The translations under genes and the position numbers were made by a program. Positions 44,922 to 53,754 of a stretch of DNA of 64,000 nt are shown here, one piece after another. The stretch comes from Streptococcus suis S735. Its GTDB lineage: Bacteria; Bacillota; Bacilli; Lactobacillales; Streptococcaceae. The notes under the pieces were generated by a model that saw only the letters and a list, made by a program, of their open reading frames with translations, made no database searches and was not told the origin of the DNA. How positions within the stretch are numbered: position 1 is the first letter of the stretch; each line of letters opens with the position of its first letter. Where the stretch lies: the NCBI RefSeq assembly GCF_000294495.1, contig NC_018526.1:248001-312000 (forward strand). The letters are read 5' to 3'.

Positions 44922-46370
44922 ATGATATGGAAAGATGCGACAGCCATGGCTCAGGCTGTCAATCAAAAACAGGTTTTTGCCAAGGAATTGGTGCAAGAAA
45001 CGATTGACAGGATTGAAAAGCTCAATCCCACCCTCAATGCGGTTGTCAGCAAGCAGTATGAAGAAGCCTTGAAAGAAGCGGAGAAAGAAGACTATCTGGG
45101 CAAGCCATTTGCTGGAGTTCCTTTCTTGTTGAAGGATCTGGGGCAAAATGAAAAGGGGCAGCCATCTTCTGCTGGTTCTCGCCTACTTGCTGGTCGACCA
45201 GCAGGCCATACCGACACCTATGTCCAACGCTTGAAAGATTTGGGTTTCATCATAGTCGGTCGAACCAATACGCCAGAATTCGGCTTCAAAAATATCTCAG
45301 ACGCCAGCCTGCATGGTCCTGTCAATCTTCCCTTGGACCCCAGTCGCAATGCTGGTGGATCAAGTGGTGGTGCAGCTGCAGCACTGGCTTCAGGCATGGT
45401 CTCTATTGCTGCAGCATCGGATGGTGGTGGGTCTATTCGCATCCCAGCCTCCTTCAATGGCTTGATCGGGCTCAAAACCAGTCGTGGTCGGATTCCAGTT
45501 GGACCTAAGTCTTATCGTGGCTGGCAGGGAGCATCTGTCAATTTTGCCCTGACCAAGTCTGTCCGTGACACCCAGCGTCTGCTCTATCATTTTCAGGACT
45601 ACCAGCTGGAAGCTCCTTTTCCCCTTGCCAAGCTGAGTGAAGAGGAGGTTTTTGGAAAATTGTCTCGCCCCCTAAAAATCGCCTACTATACCAAATCTCC
45701 AGTAGGGAGCAAGGTCAGTCTTGAAGCGGTAGAAGCGGTTCAAAAAGCCTGTCATCACTTGGCAAATTTGGGGCATGAAGTGGTGGAATTAACAGAATAT
45801 CCTCTGGATGGAGTGGCCCTGATGAAATCCTTCTACCTGATGAACAGCGTGGACACGGCCCAGATGTTTGACGAAATCGAAGCAGCTTTTGGGCGCCAGA
45901 TGACCTTGGATGACATGGAAGTCATGTCCTGGGCTATTTACCAAAGCGGGCAAACTATTCCAGCCAAATTGTACTCCAAGGCCCTATTGGACTGGGACCA
46001 GTTTGGAGCCAGCATGGCGCGTTTCCATGAGGAATACGACTTGCTCCTGACGCCGACAGTGGCTGATGTAGCGCCCAAGCATGGACAATTTGACCTACCA
46101 GTAGATTTGCTGGATCGCCTCAAGCAGACCCAGAACTATTCCATGGAAGAGCAGCAGGACCTGATCTGGCAAATGTTCGAGGACAGTCTGGCCTTAACTC
46201 CCTTTACGCAGCAGGCCAATATTTGTGGTCAGCCAGCTATTTCTCTGCCAACTTATGTACGTGCTGACAGCCTGCCAATCGGCGTTCAATTGACAGCATC
46301 CAAGGGACGAGAGGATTTGCTCTTGCAGTTGGCAGATCAAATGGAGGCAGCTGGTTTACTCAACTTGTAA
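44922..46370 (+). CDS. Amidase (amidase-signature family)
   Basis: A 482-residue amidase with the Ser-cisSer-Lys triad: Lys in PFLLKDLGQNE (about residue 70), the Gly/Ser-rich NAGGSSGGAAAALASGM (about 144-160) and SDGGGSIRIPASFNGLIG (about 167-184). It is not GatA, because gatC and gatB are absent and the sequence is of the stand-alone type. It hydrolyses an unknown amide in the cytoplasm; no signal peptide is present. AGGAG before the ATG. Confidence 0.9.
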   Translation: MIWKDATAMAQAVNQKQVFAKELVQETIDRIEKLNPTLNAVVSKQYEEALKEAEKEDYLGKPFAGVPFLLKDLGQNEKGQPSSAGSRLLAGRPAGHTDTYVQRLKDLGFIIVGRTNTPEFGFKNISDASLHGPVNLPLDPSRNAGGSSGGAAAALASGMVSIAAASDGGGSIRIPASFNGLIGLKTSRGRIPVGPKSYRGWQGASVNFALTKSVRDTQRLLYHFQDYQLEAPFPLAKLSEEEVFGKLSRPLKIAYYTKSPVGSKVSLEAVEAVQKACHHLANLGHEVVELTEYPLDGVALMKSFYLMNSVDTAQMFDEIEAAFGRQMTLDDMEVMSWAIYQSGQTIPAKLYSKALLDWDQFGASMARFHEEYDLLLTPTVADVAPKHGQFDLPVDLLDRLKQTQNYSMEEQQDLIWQMFEDSLALTPFTQQANICGQPAISLPTYVRADSLPIGVQLTASKGREDLLLQLADQMEAAGLLNL

Positions 46371-46400
46371 GGGAATTCATTTTTTCAGTTCAATTATTTG

Positions 46401-46446
46401 CCAAAACGTTTTCAAAATGTTAACCTGTAAAAGTTGGTGGGTTAAC
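46401..46446. promoter_or_regulatory. Possible operator region upstream of the amino-acid binding protein
   Basis: CCAAAACGTTTTCA at 46401-46414 resembles a cre site except for the leading TG. Directly after it, GTTAACC (46419) and GGTTAAC (46446) form a 7-bp inverted repeat with a 14-base spacer. Either may regulate the binding-protein gene. Weak evidence. Confidence 0.35.
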
Positions 46447-46494
46447 ACCGAAAAAGTAAAAAAGGAAGCTATGGCTTCCAAAGGAGATTGTTTT

Positions 46495-47370
46495 ATGTTG
46501 AAAAAAGTTTTAGCCTCAGCTCTCTTGGTTTCTACATTGACCTTGGCAGCATGTTCTAGTTCAAGTTCGAATACTAGCAGTTCTTCTGCTGAACAGACTC
46601 AATGGGAAAAAATTCAAGAAGCTGGTGTCTTGAAAGTTGCTACACCAGGTACCCTCTTCCCAACTTCTTACTACAATGATGCTAAAGAATTGGTCGGATA
46701 TGAAATTGACATGATCAATGAAATTGGTAAGCGTTTGAAACTGGAAATTGAATACCAAGAAATCGGTGTGGCAGAAGCCTTTACAGCGGTTGACAGTGGT
46801 AAGGTAGATATTTCTGTTAACAACTTTGACATGACAGAAGCACGTAAGGAAAAGTACAACTTCTCTATCCCTTACAAGTATTCAGTTGGTGGCTACATTG
46901 TTCGTGAAGATGGTTCATCAGGAATCGAAGCAGCTGACTTGAGCGACTGGACTGGCAAGAAAGCTGGTGGTGGGGCTGGTACTCAGTACATGAAAATCGC
47001 TGAAAAGCAAGGTGCAGAGCCAGTTATCTATGACAATGTAACCAACGATGTCTATTTGCGTGATGTATCTACAGGTCGTACAGACTTCATTCCAAATGAT
47101 TACTATACACAAGTGATGGCTATCAAATGGGCAAATGCCAACTTCCCAGACATCAAGGTAAAAATGGGTGAGGCTAAATACAACCCAACTGAACAAGGTA
47201 TTGTTATGAGCAAGGCTGACACAAGCTTGAAAGAAAAAATTGACGAAGCACTTGAAGCGATGAAAGCTGATGGAACTTTGAAGGCAATTTCTGAGAAATA
47301 CTATGCAGGACAAGACTTGACAGTCCCTGTTGAAAATGCTGATAAATTGCCAGTTATCGAAGTTGAATAA
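46495..47370 (+). CDS. Amino-acid ABC transporter substrate-binding lipoprotein
   Basis: A 291-residue lipoprotein: signal MLKKVLASALLVSTLTLAAC with the lipobox LAAC (Cys at residue 20), a Ser/Asn-rich linker, then a family-3 solute-binding domain (WEKIQEAGVLKVATPGTLFP, LVGYEIDMINEIGKRLK, FTAVDSGKVDISVNNFDMT). It would be anchored outside the membrane and deliver a polar amino acid to the permease encoded next. The start at 46495 has AAAGGAG upstream. A strong hairpin separates it from the permease gene. Ligand specificity cannot be read from sequence. Confidence 0.93.
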   Translation: MLKKVLASALLVSTLTLAACSSSSSNTSSSSAEQTQWEKIQEAGVLKVATPGTLFPTSYYNDAKELVGYEIDMINEIGKRLKLEIEYQEIGVAEAFTAVDSGKVDISVNNFDMTEARKEKYNFSIPYKYSVGGYIVREDGSSGIEAADLSDWTGKKAGGGAGTQYMKIAEKQGAEPVIYDNVTNDVYLRDVSTGRTDFIPNDYYTQVMAIKWANANFPDIKVKMGEAKYNPTEQGIVMSKADTSLKEKIDEALEAMKADGTLKAISEKYYAGQDLTVPVENADKLPVIEVE

Positions 47371-47398
47371 GACCTCGTAACAAATTAAATGCATCTTG

Positions 47399-47445
47399 TA
47401 TAGACTTTGTCAGTCACAGACTGGCAAGGTCTATCTGGTTTTTAG
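47399..47445 (+). terminator. Hairpin between binding protein and permease genes
   Basis: AGACTTTGTCAGTC and GACTGGCAAGGTCT form a 14-bp stem with an ACA loop, followed by ATCTGGTTTTT. It probably acts as a partial terminator so that the binding protein is made in excess of the permease. Confidence 0.75.
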
Positions 47446-47460
47446 GAAAGAGGAGAAGAT

Positions 47461-48132
47461 ATGGATATTAACTGGCAGGCAGTTTTTAATGCAGATATTG
47501 CAAGAGAGGCTATTCCACAGATTTTGGAGGGACTTCCCTACACTCTATCCCTATCCCTAATTGGTTTTGCCTTGGGGACTTTCTGTGGATTTTTTGTAGC
47601 CCTCATGCGGATGTCTAAGTTTGGACCCTTGCGTTGGTTGGCTATGGCCCATATTTCTCTCATGCGTGGAATTCCCCTCATGGTTCTTCTCTTTTTCATC
47701 TATTTTGGATTGCCTTTCATGGGGCTACAACTAGATGCTATCTCCGCATCTATTATCGCCTTTACCTCCATGTCCAGTGCCTACATTTCTGAAATTATTC
47801 GTGCATCTCTTTCGGCCATTGATAAGGGACAATGGGAGGCAGCGCGTTCCCTGGGCTTGCGGACCAATGTGATTCACAGAAAAATCATTATTCCCCAAGC
47901 CTTTCGGATTGCTCTTCCACCACTGAGCAATGTTCTCTTGGATATGGTGAAAAGTACGTCCTTGACCGCTATGATTACTGTACCAGAGATTTTCAATAAG
48001 GCAAAAATAGTCGGTGGAGCTAAGTCGGATTATATGACGGTTTATATCTGTGTAGCCCTCATTTATTGGGTTATCTGTACCCTTTATGCATTTGGTCAGC
48101 TCAAGCTAGAAAAACGCTTGGCGACTTACTAA
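47461..48132 (+). CDS. Amino-acid ABC transporter permease (GlnP/HisM family)
   Basis: A 223-residue membrane protein with about five transmembrane segments. It has the permease signatures GLPYTLSLSLIGFALGT (about residues 25-41), MRGIPLMVLLFFIYFG (about 75) and the ATPase-docking EAARSLGLRTNVIHRKIIIPQAFRIALPP EAA loop (about 128-155). It transports amino acids with the upstream lipoprotein. No ATP-binding subunit gene lies in the flanking sequence, so the ATPase must be encoded elsewhere or be shared. Confidence 0.93.
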   Translation: MDINWQAVFNADIAREAIPQILEGLPYTLSLSLIGFALGTFCGFFVALMRMSKFGPLRWLAMAHISLMRGIPLMVLLFFIYFGLPFMGLQLDAISASIIAFTSMSSAYISEIIRASLSAIDKGQWEAARSLGLRTNVIHRKIIIPQAFRIALPPLSNVLLDMVKSTSLTAMITVPEIFNKAKIVGGAKSDYMTVYICVALIYWVICTLYAFGQLKLEKRLATY

Positions 48133-48174
48133 AAAGAGGTTGGTTTAGCCTTCCGATTAAAATTTGAACAATCA

Positions 48175-48226
48175 AAAATAGCTTAGAATTAACGTCTCGA
48201 ATGATGTGGACCTAAGCTATTTTTTA
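48175..48226. terminator. Bidirectional terminator between permease and XRE regulator genes
   Basis: AAAATAGCTTAG and CTAAGCTATTTT form a 12-bp stem with a 25-base loop, with T-runs on both strands, between convergent genes. Confidence 0.8.
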
Positions 48227-48255
48227 TTTTAAAGACTGTTTTTTCGATGTAACTC

Positions 48256-48465
48256 TCACTCTTCCACATATTCCAAAATATCCCCTGGTTGGCAGTCTAA
48301 GATGCGGCAGATGCTCATCAGGGTATTAAAACGAATGCCTTTTGCCTTGCCTGTCTTGAGAATGGACAGATTGGCTTCGGTGATGCCGACTTGCTCCGCC
48401 AAGTCCTTGGAAGTCATTTGTCGGTCTTTGAGGACCTTGTCTAAGTTTACGCGAATCATTTCCAT
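48256..48465 (-). CDS. XRE-family helix-turn-helix regulator (YozG-like)
   Basis: A small Cro/C1-type protein of about 69 residues: IRVNLDKVLKDRQMTSKDLA, GITEANLSILKTGKAKGIRF and the end CRILDCQPGDILEYVEE are typical of regulators paired with DUF2975 membrane proteins. Starts at 48465 (MEM) or 48459 (MIR) are possible; longer starts overlap the upstream gene and are less likely. It directly follows the DUF2975 gene and probably controls the pair through the long inverted repeat at 49007-49056. Confidence 0.88.
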   Translation of the reverse strand: MEMIRVNLDKVLKDRQMTSKDLAEQVGITEANLSILKTGKAKGIRFNTLMSICRILDCQPGDILEYVEE

Positions 48466-48466
48466 A

Positions 48467-48991
48467 TCAGATAAACTCGCTGTTCTCGGTTTCAAGTTGT
48501 TGCCCCTTTTGTACTAAGGTCCAGACAAAATAAGTCAAGAAGATAAAGAGGGCGTTGAGGATGAAATCTGACCAACGCAGATTGAGGAAGTTGTTTGGTC
48601 CAGCAGCATTTGTCAAGGTGATCAAGCTGGTTAGGCAAAATTGCCCAGCAGTCAGGACGAGCAAACTGATGAAGAGCTTCTGATAAAGTTCCATACTAGC
48701 TGAAGCGAAATAATCTTCTTCCAGAAGCAATTTACATAACTTTTGAATCAAGTGGGCAATGTGACTGAGTGCTACTAAGACAACTAGAATCAATCCAGTC
48801 GCTAGCAGAATGAGCCAGACACTGATCTGGTCAATGGGTTTGTTAAAGGTGTATTCCCAAGAGCCTATCGCAAAGGAGTCGCCTCCAAGACCAGCCAGGC
48901 TAAAGAAAATATAGCTTGCAATTAATAAATAGAAGAAATAGCGAACACAAGCAGCCACAATGCCAGCTGTTTTGAGTAGATTGGTTTTCAT
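48467..48991 (-). CDS. DUF2975 membrane protein
   Basis: A 174-residue protein with four transmembrane segments (about residues 15-35, 55-75, 105-125, 140-160), as in DUF2975 proteins. It has no recognisable catalytic motif. GGAGG precedes the ATG. Genes of this family are almost always followed by a YozG-like XRE regulator, as here. Role unknown. Confidence 0.87.
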   Translation of the reverse strand: MKTNLLKTAGIVAACVRYFFYLLIASYIFFSLAGLGGDSFAIGSWEYTFNKPIDQISVWLILLATGLILVVLVALSHIAHLIQKLCKLLLEEDYFASASMELYQKLFISLLVLTAGQFCLTSLITLTNAAGPNNFLNLRWSDFILNALFIFLTYFVWTLVQKGQQLETENSEFI

Positions 48992-49006
48992 AGCAAACCT
49001 CCGATT

Positions 49007-49056
49007 ATTATTGTTTTATGATAATATTATCTGTAAAATTATTATAAAACAATAAT
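49007..49056. promoter_or_regulatory. Long inverted repeat upstream of DUF2975/XRE operon
   Basis: ATTATTGTTTTAT and ATAAAACAATAAT are perfect 13-base arms with a 24-base spacer, which itself contains GATAATATTATC. It lies 16-65 bases before the DUF2975 start and is a good candidate for autoregulation by the XRE protein. Confidence 0.65.
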
Positions 49057-49090
49057 TTTTGAAATGCAAGCGTTTTTTTAAAAAAAGAAT

Positions 49091-49120
49091 AATAAGAAAA
49101 CCGCCAACTACCTGGCGGTT
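49091..49120 (-). terminator. Terminator of the metal-efflux ATPase gene
   Basis: On the minus strand AACCGCCA and TGGCGGTT pair around GGTAGT, followed by TTCTTATT. Confidence 0.8.
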
Positions 49121-49125
49121 TGAAG

Positions 49126-50994
49126 CTATTTAAAATACAATAGTCTCAACCCATTCAAAATCACCAAAATCGTTGATCCTTCGTGGCCCACCACACCGAG
49201 TGGGAGGTTGATAGACTGGAAGAGGTTGGAGATGATAAGAAGGGCAATGACAGATAGCGCAAAGATGATGTTCTGCTTGATGATGCCCCGCATTTTCTTA
49301 GAGAGACGAATGGAGTAAGGAATTCTCGTCAGGTCTTCCATGAGTACGATGTCAGCTGACTCCATAGCGATGTCCGTTCCGCTTCCCATAGCATAGCTGA
49401 CATTGGCTTGAGCCAGGGCGGGAGCGTCGTTGATGCCGTCTCCGACCATGCCGACAGACGCAAACTCGGTTTGTAATTCTTGGATAACAGCAGCCTTATC
49501 CGTCGGCAGACAGTTGGCAATCACACGGTCAATACCGACCTGACTCGCCACGTAACGAGCCGTCTTTTCTTGGTCACCCGTCAAGAGAATTGGCGTCACG
49601 CCCATTTCTTTCAACTGGGCAATCAGCTGCTTGCTCTCAGGTTTCAAACTATCTTCCACCATGAAGATCGCCACCAGCACATCATTTTGGCTGACATAGA
49701 CCAGGGTTTTCCCAGTGCTTTCCGCCTCATCGATCTGTGCCAGCAAGCCAGCAGACAGGGGACTCACCAGGCTGTCCGCCACAAATCCCGCCTTACCGAT
49801 TTTCCAGCTGTCGCCCTCATAGCCTGCCACCAAGCCTTTTCCTGTCACGTCTTCTAGGCTTTGAAGGGCAATAGCAGAGCTGTCAGCCGTATAGGTCATG
49901 AGAGCCTGAGCGATTGGGTGGCTTGATTGTTTTTCAACTGCCTGAACAACCTGCTTGATAAGCTCTTCATCGCCAAGATAGGTCGCACCTACAACTTCAG
50001 GTTTACCAATGGTCAGGGTACCCGTCTTATCAAAGACGATGGCCTCTAGATTGGCGATGTTGTCCGCAATGTCACCGCCCTTGATAATCATGCCCTTACG
50101 TGCCGCACGGCTGATGGCAGAAAGTGTTGCGGGTGAAGAAGAAGCTACGAGGGCACAAGGAGAAGCGATGGTTAAGAGAATCATGCCTCGGTAGAAGGCA
50201 GTTAACCAGTCCCAGCCCAGTGCAAAATGAGCAAGGAGGATGAAGAGTGGTACCACCACCAAGACAACCTTGACATAGGTATCTTCCATATTTTCAATGA
50301 AAGTCGCTGTTTTTGATTTGGATTCTTGGGCGTTTTCAACCATCTGGACGATTTTATCGAAGAGGGCATCGCCTTTTTCAGCCGTAACTTGTACGGTCAC
50401 AGTTGGACCTTGGTTAATGGTTCCGCCGATAACAGCATCGCCAGCCATTTTCTCCGCAGGGAGCGGCTCGCCTGTAATCATGGATTCGTCAAAGATGGAT
50501 TGCGGACTGATGAGGGTAGCATCCAGTGGAACCGTGTCACCCTTGCGGACTTGCAGGAGGTCGCCAATGCGGATGGCTGCGGTGTCTAAGACAGTAATGT
50601 CACCATTTTCCTCGATTTTGCGAGCTGTTGGAGGGGTCATGTTCATCAAAGCAGCGATCGCATTCTTGCTTTTTTCCATGGCTAATTCTTCCAGAGTAGA
50701 AGAAAGGGAGAAGATGAAGATGAGTAGAGCCCCCTCCATCCAGTAGCCAATTAGACCAGAGCCGATAGCAGCTAAAATCATGAGCAGGTCGACAGACAGG
50801 TGCTTGTCGAAAATCAGCTCAGAAATGCCTTCCTTGGCTGATTGGTAGCCCCCGATGACAAAGGCTGAAATGAAGAGGATAGGAGCCCATCCCTGTCCAG
50901 TCTGAAACAGAAGGATACCTATTAGAATGAGCGCCAAGCAAAGAGCGGTCGTGATGATGTGGCTGTGTTGTTTGAGGTTGGTTACGAGTGTCAT
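49126..50994 (-). CDS. pmtA: P1B-4-type metal-efflux ATPase (PmtA-like)
   Basis: A 622-residue heavy-metal P-type ATPase without an N-terminal metal-binding domain. The membrane SPC motif is at about 278-280, the TGE actuator loop at about 174, the phosphorylated Asp in DKTGTLT at about 322, GDGIND further on, and a GHEGST motif near the C-terminus, which marks the P1B-4 group (Fe/Co/Zn). In streptococci this group includes PerR-regulated iron exporter PmtA. Here perR lies directly upstream and PerR-box-like sites fill the gap, supporting that identity. Start chosen at 50994 behind AAGGAAGAG. Confidence 0.88.
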   Translation of the reverse strand: MTLVTNLKQHSHIITTALCLALILIGILLFQTGQGWAPILFISAFVIGGYQSAKEGISELIFDKHLSVDLLMILAAIGSGLIGYWMEGALLIFIFSLSSTLEELAMEKSKNAIAALMNMTPPTARKIEENGDITVLDTAAIRIGDLLQVRKGDTVPLDATLISPQSIFDESMITGEPLPAEKMAGDAVIGGTINQGPTVTVQVTAEKGDALFDKIVQMVENAQESKSKTATFIENMEDTYVKVVLVVVPLFILLAHFALGWDWLTAFYRGMILLTIASPCALVASSSPATLSAISRAARKGMIIKGGDIADNIANLEAIVFDKTGTLTIGKPEVVGATYLGDEELIKQVVQAVEKQSSHPIAQALMTYTADSSAIALQSLEDVTGKGLVAGYEGDSWKIGKAGFVADSLVSPLSAGLLAQIDEAESTGKTLVYVSQNDVLVAIFMVEDSLKPESKQLIAQLKEMGVTPILLTGDQEKTARYVASQVGIDRVIANCLPTDKAAVIQELQTEFASVGMVGDGINDAPALAQANVSYAMGSGTDIAMESADIVLMEDLTRIPYSIRLSKKMRGIIKQNIIFALSVIALLIISNLFQSINLPLGVVGHEGSTILVILNGLRLLYFK

Positions 50995-51011
50995 AGTTTG
51001 CTCTTCCTTAT

Positions 51012-51026
51012 TTAGAATTATTATCA
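51012..51026. promoter_or_regulatory. PerR-box-like site 1 (pmtA)
   Basis: TTAGAATTATTATCA matches TTATAATNATTATAA at 13 of 15 positions. Confidence 0.6.
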
Positions 51027-51040
51027 TTTAACTAAGTTAA

Positions 51041-51055
51041 TTATAACAATTATAA
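51041..51055. promoter_or_regulatory. PerR-box-like site 2 (pmtA)
   Basis: TTATAACAATTATAA is a perfect dyad and matches the Per box at 14 of 15 positions counting the N. Confidence 0.7.
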
Positions 51056-51072
51056 AAAGAAAGTCAAGTTAT

Positions 51073-51087
51073 TTATAATAATTCTAA
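51073..51087. promoter_or_regulatory. PerR-box-like site 3 (pmtA)
   Basis: TTATAATAATTCTAA matches the Per box with one mismatch. Confidence 0.7.
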
Positions 51088-51117
51088 ATAATATCATTCT
51101 GATAATTCAAAGGGAAA

Positions 51118-51143
51118 TAAAAAAAAGCGACAGAAAGCCGCTT
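51118..51143 (-). terminator. perR terminator
   Basis: On the minus strand AAGCGGC and GTCGCTT pair around TTTCT and are followed by a T-run. Confidence 0.8.
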
Positions 51144-51156
51144 TGATATTCGTCTT

Positions 51157-51612
51157 TTAGTTCTGGCAATCAGGACAAATGCCGTAGATGGATAGCACCT
51201 CTTTTGTAATTTTGTAACCAGTTTGGGTATGAGCTTCCTTCTTCAAGCTCGGGATTTCTACATCCATGAAATCAGTGATTTTTCCACAGACTTCACAAAT
51301 AACATTGAGGTGCTCGTGCCCCATAAAGTCGTAATAAGTAGTATTATCATTGGTCCGTTTCAATTTGGTCACGAACCCTTCTTCCAATAGAAGTTTGAGG
51401 TTGTTGTAAACAGTCGCCAGACTCATGTTGGGGTAGTTAGGTATTAGATCTTGATAAATCATTTCAGCACTAGGGTGGTCATCGCTTTCGATAATGTAGG
51501 CAACGACTGCTTTTCTAGTTTCGGTAATGCGTATACCCTTTTCTTTTAGATGTTGGATGACGTGTTCAAAAGCAGTTTGGTTTTCTGCATTGAAGTGAGA
51601 ATGGAGTTCCAT
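51157..51612 (-). CDS. perR: Fur-family peroxide/metal-responsive regulator PerR
   Basis: A 151-residue Fur-family protein of PerR length. The winged helix spans about residues 15-85 (GIRITETRKAVVAYI, NMSLATVYNNLKLLLEEGFV), then the metal-binding HEHLNVICEVC segment and two CxxC pairs (CEVC about 110, CPDC about 147) for structural zinc. In streptococci PerR represses peroxide-defence and iron-efflux genes and is inactivated by metal-catalysed oxidation. A PerR-box-like site lies before its own start, suggesting autoregulation, and pmtA lies next. Confidence 0.9.
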   Translation of the reverse strand: MELHSHFNAENQTAFEHVIQHLKEKGIRITETRKAVVAYIIESDDHPSAEMIYQDLIPNYPNMSLATVYNNLKLLLEEGFVTKLKRTNDNTTYYDFMGHEHLNVICEVCGKITDFMDVEIPSLKKEAHTQTGYKITKEVLSIYGICPDCQN

Positions 51613-51635
51613 AGTTTCCTCCTTTCGTTATTATT

Positions 51636-51650
51636 TTATAAAAATTCTAA
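51636..51650. promoter_or_regulatory. PerR-box-like site before perR
   Basis: TTATAAAAATTCTAA matches the Per box at 13 of 15 positions, 24-38 bases upstream of the perR ATG. Confidence 0.6.
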
Positions 51651-51778
51651 GATACAATATTCAGTTTCATTATAGTGTATTTGGGAGGTTGTGTCAATTT
51701 TGAGACAGGAAATCTGTCATAGTACAGTTTGGTGTCTCATGACTTGTTTACATACTTTTCCTGTGCTACAATCAAAAC

Positions 51779-52528
51779 ATGACAAGATATAAGGCAATTA
51801 TTTCCTACGACGGACATGACTTTTCTGGTTTTCAGCGCCAGCCCCATGCTCGTACGGTTCAGGAAGAAATCGAAAAAACGTTAGTAAGATTGAATAGTGG
51901 TCAGCCAGTAACCGTTCATGGTGCAGGTCGTACAGATGCGGGGGTCCACGCTTACGGTCAGGTTATACACTTTGACTTGGCTGGCAGTCGAGATGTGGAG
52001 AAGCTCCGCTTTGCCCTGGATACCCAAACCTCTGAGGATATTGATGTGGTCAGTGTGGAGCAGGTGGCGGATGATTTTCATTGCCGCTATGCCAAGCACA
52101 GCAAGACCTATGAGTTTCTGGTGGATATTGGGCGACCTAAGAATCCCATGATGCGCCACTATGCGACCTTCTATCCCTATGATTTGGACTTGAGCTTGAT
52201 AGAAGAAGCCATTCAGGACCTAGTGGGAACCCATGATTTCACAGGCTTTACGGCTTCGGGGACCTCGGTCGAGGACAAGGTGCGGACCATTACAGTAGCA
52301 AGTATGGAATATGACCAGCAGCGGCAGTTCTTGATTTTCACCTTTTCGGGCAACGGTTTTTTGTACAAGCAGGTGCGGAATATGGTCGGGACCCTCTTGA
52401 AAATTGGCAATGGTCGCATGCCTGTTGGGCAGATTAAAAGGATTTTAGCAGAAAAGGATCGTGGTTTGGCGGGTCCGACTGCGGCAGGCAACGGCCTCTA
52501 TCTAAAGGAGATTATCTATGAAGACTAA
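51779..52528 (+). CDS. truA: tRNA pseudouridine synthase A
   Basis: A 249-residue enzyme modifying positions 38-40 of tRNA anticodon stems. It begins [21 protein letters not shown] and has the catalytic Asp in [15 protein letters not shown] (about residues 48-62); the C-terminal [16 protein letters not shown] (about 193-208) is conserved. It leads a five-gene operon and overlaps the next gene by 11 bases. A TACAAT-like -10 lies close before the ATG and no ribosome site is evident. Confidence 0.95.
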   Translation: MTRYKAIISYDGHDFSGFQRQPHARTVQEEIEKTLVRLNSGQPVTVHGAGRTDAGVHAYGQVIHFDLAGSRDVEKLRFALDTQTSEDIDVVSVEQVADDFHCRYAKHSKTYEFLVDIGRPKNPMMRHYATFYPYDLDLSLIEEAIQDLVGTHDFTGFTASGTSVEDKVRTITVASMEYDQQRQFLIFTFSGNGFLYKQVRNMVGTLLKIGNGRMPVGQIKRILAEKDRGLAGPTAAGNGLYLKEIIYED

Positions 52529-53279
52529 GTATATTTTGGCGCTTTCTGGCAACGATATTTTCAGCGGTGGCGGGCTCCACGCAGATCTGACCACCTACAC
52601 AGTCCATGGGCTGCATGGCTTTGTGGCGGTGACCTGCTTGACAGCTATGACGGAAAAAGGTTTTGAGGTCATTCCGACGGAGACTGCGGTCTTTGCCCAG
52701 CAGCTGGCTAGTTTGAAGGATGTGCCCTTTTCTGCGATTAAGATTGGCTTGCTTCCCTCTGTGGAAATAGCAGAGCAGGCTTTGGAGTTTATCAAGACTC
52801 ACCAGGAGATTCCTGTGGTCTTGGATCCAGTCTTGGTCTGCAAGGAAACGCACGATACCGAGGTCAGTCAGTTGCGAGATGAAATCTTGAAATTCCTTCC
52901 TTATGTCAGCATTATCACGCCAAATCTGGCAGAAGCTCAGCTATTGCTCCAAAAGGATATCAAAACGGTGGAAGAGATGAAGCAGGTGGCAGTGGCCTTG
53001 TATGACTTGGGAGCCAAGGCGGTGGTCATCAAGGGAGGCAATCGTCTGGGTGGCTCAGAGGCGGTTGATGTTTTCTACGACGGTCAGGAAGTGGTGGTGC
53101 TCCAGTCGCCTCTGCTGTCAGAAAACAATGTGGGGGCAGGCTGTACCTTTGCGTCCAGCATTGCCAGTCAGCTTTTGCTGGGTCAAGAGCCTTTGGAGGC
53201 GGTCAGGCTGTCCAAGGACTTTGTCCATGCGGCGATTGAAAAATCAGATGATTATGGGGTGGTTCAATATGAGAAATAA
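52518..53279 (+). CDS. pdxK: Pyridoxine/hydroxymethylpyrimidine kinase (PdxK/ThiD-like)
   Basis: A 253-residue ribokinase-fold kinase. Key parts are [18 protein letters not shown] (about residues 6-23), [10 protein letters not shown] (about 95), [12 protein letters not shown] (about 132) and the anion-hole [15 protein letters not shown] (about 208-222) with Cys-Thr where many relatives have Asp. It phosphorylates a vitamin B6 or thiamine pyrimidine precursor with ATP. Its overlap with the ECF S-component gene supports salvage of an imported vitamin, more likely pyridoxine. The exact substrate is an inference. Confidence 0.85.
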   Translation: MKTKYILALSGNDIFSGGGLHADLTTYTVHGLHGFVAVTCLTAMTEKGFEVIPTETAVFAQQLASLKDVPFSAIKIGLLPSVEIAEQALEFIKTHQEIPVVLDPVLVCKETHDTEVSQLRDEILKFLPYVSIITPNLAEAQLLLQKDIKTVEEMKQVAVALYDLGAKAVVIKGGNRLGGSEAVDVFYDGQEVVVLQSPLLSENNVGAGCTFASSIASQLLLGQEPLEAVRLSKDFVHAAIEKSDDYGVVQYEK

Positions 53280-53754
53280 ACAAACGCAAGAATTGGTCTT
53301 GCTCGCTATCTTAACAGCCTTGAGTTTGGTATTAGCCTTTGTTCATGTACCAACTGCAACTGGTTTTGTCACACTCTTGGATGTTGGGGTATATTTTACA
53401 GCCTTTTACTTGGGCAAGAAAGAGGGAGCCATTGTCGGCGGATTGTCAGGGCTTCTGATTGATTTCTTGTTGGGCTATCCCCAGTGGGCATTCTTTAGTC
53501 TAGTATTCCACGGGGCTCAGGGTTATTTTGCGGGTTGGACAGGTAAGAAACGGATTCTCGGTTTAGTCTTGGCGACCCTCTCTATGGTTGGGGGCTACTA
53601 CCTGGCATCTCGACTTTATTTTAATGACCTGAAAGCCATTGAAAGTGTTCTAAGCAATACCTTGCAAAACACAGTTGGTTTGGTAGTTGGTTACGTCTTG
53701 GCTCAGGCAATAGAAAGAATTGGTGCAGTAAATCATGTTATTAAGGGAAATTAA
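53269..53754 (+). CDS. ECF transporter S component, probably for a B6 or thiamine precursor
   Basis: A 161-residue membrane protein with five to six hydrophobic segments, starting [20 protein letters not shown] and having [21 protein letters not shown], typical of the ThiW/PdxU-type S components. The ATG at 53269 overlaps the kinase gene by 11 bases; a longer upstream frame overlaps the kinase extensively and is not real. It would bind a vitamin and use a shared EcfAAT module encoded elsewhere. The kinase next to it suggests pyridoxine, as in the predicted PdxU2 systems of streptococci. Confidence 0.85.
   Translation: MRNKQTQELVLLAILTALSLVLAFVHVPTATGFVTLLDVGVYFTAFYLGKKEGAIVGGLSGLLIDFLLGYPQWAFFSLVFHGAQGYFAGWTGKKRILGLVLATLSMVGGYYLASRLYFNDLKAIESVLSNTLQNTVGLVVGYVLAQAIERIGAVNHVIKGN

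Noticed and set aside
44922..46370. Amidase as GatA of the Glu-tRNA amidotransferase
   Set aside because: gatC and gatB are not adjacent, and the neighbouring genes encode a lipoate-ligase-like protein and an ABC transporter.
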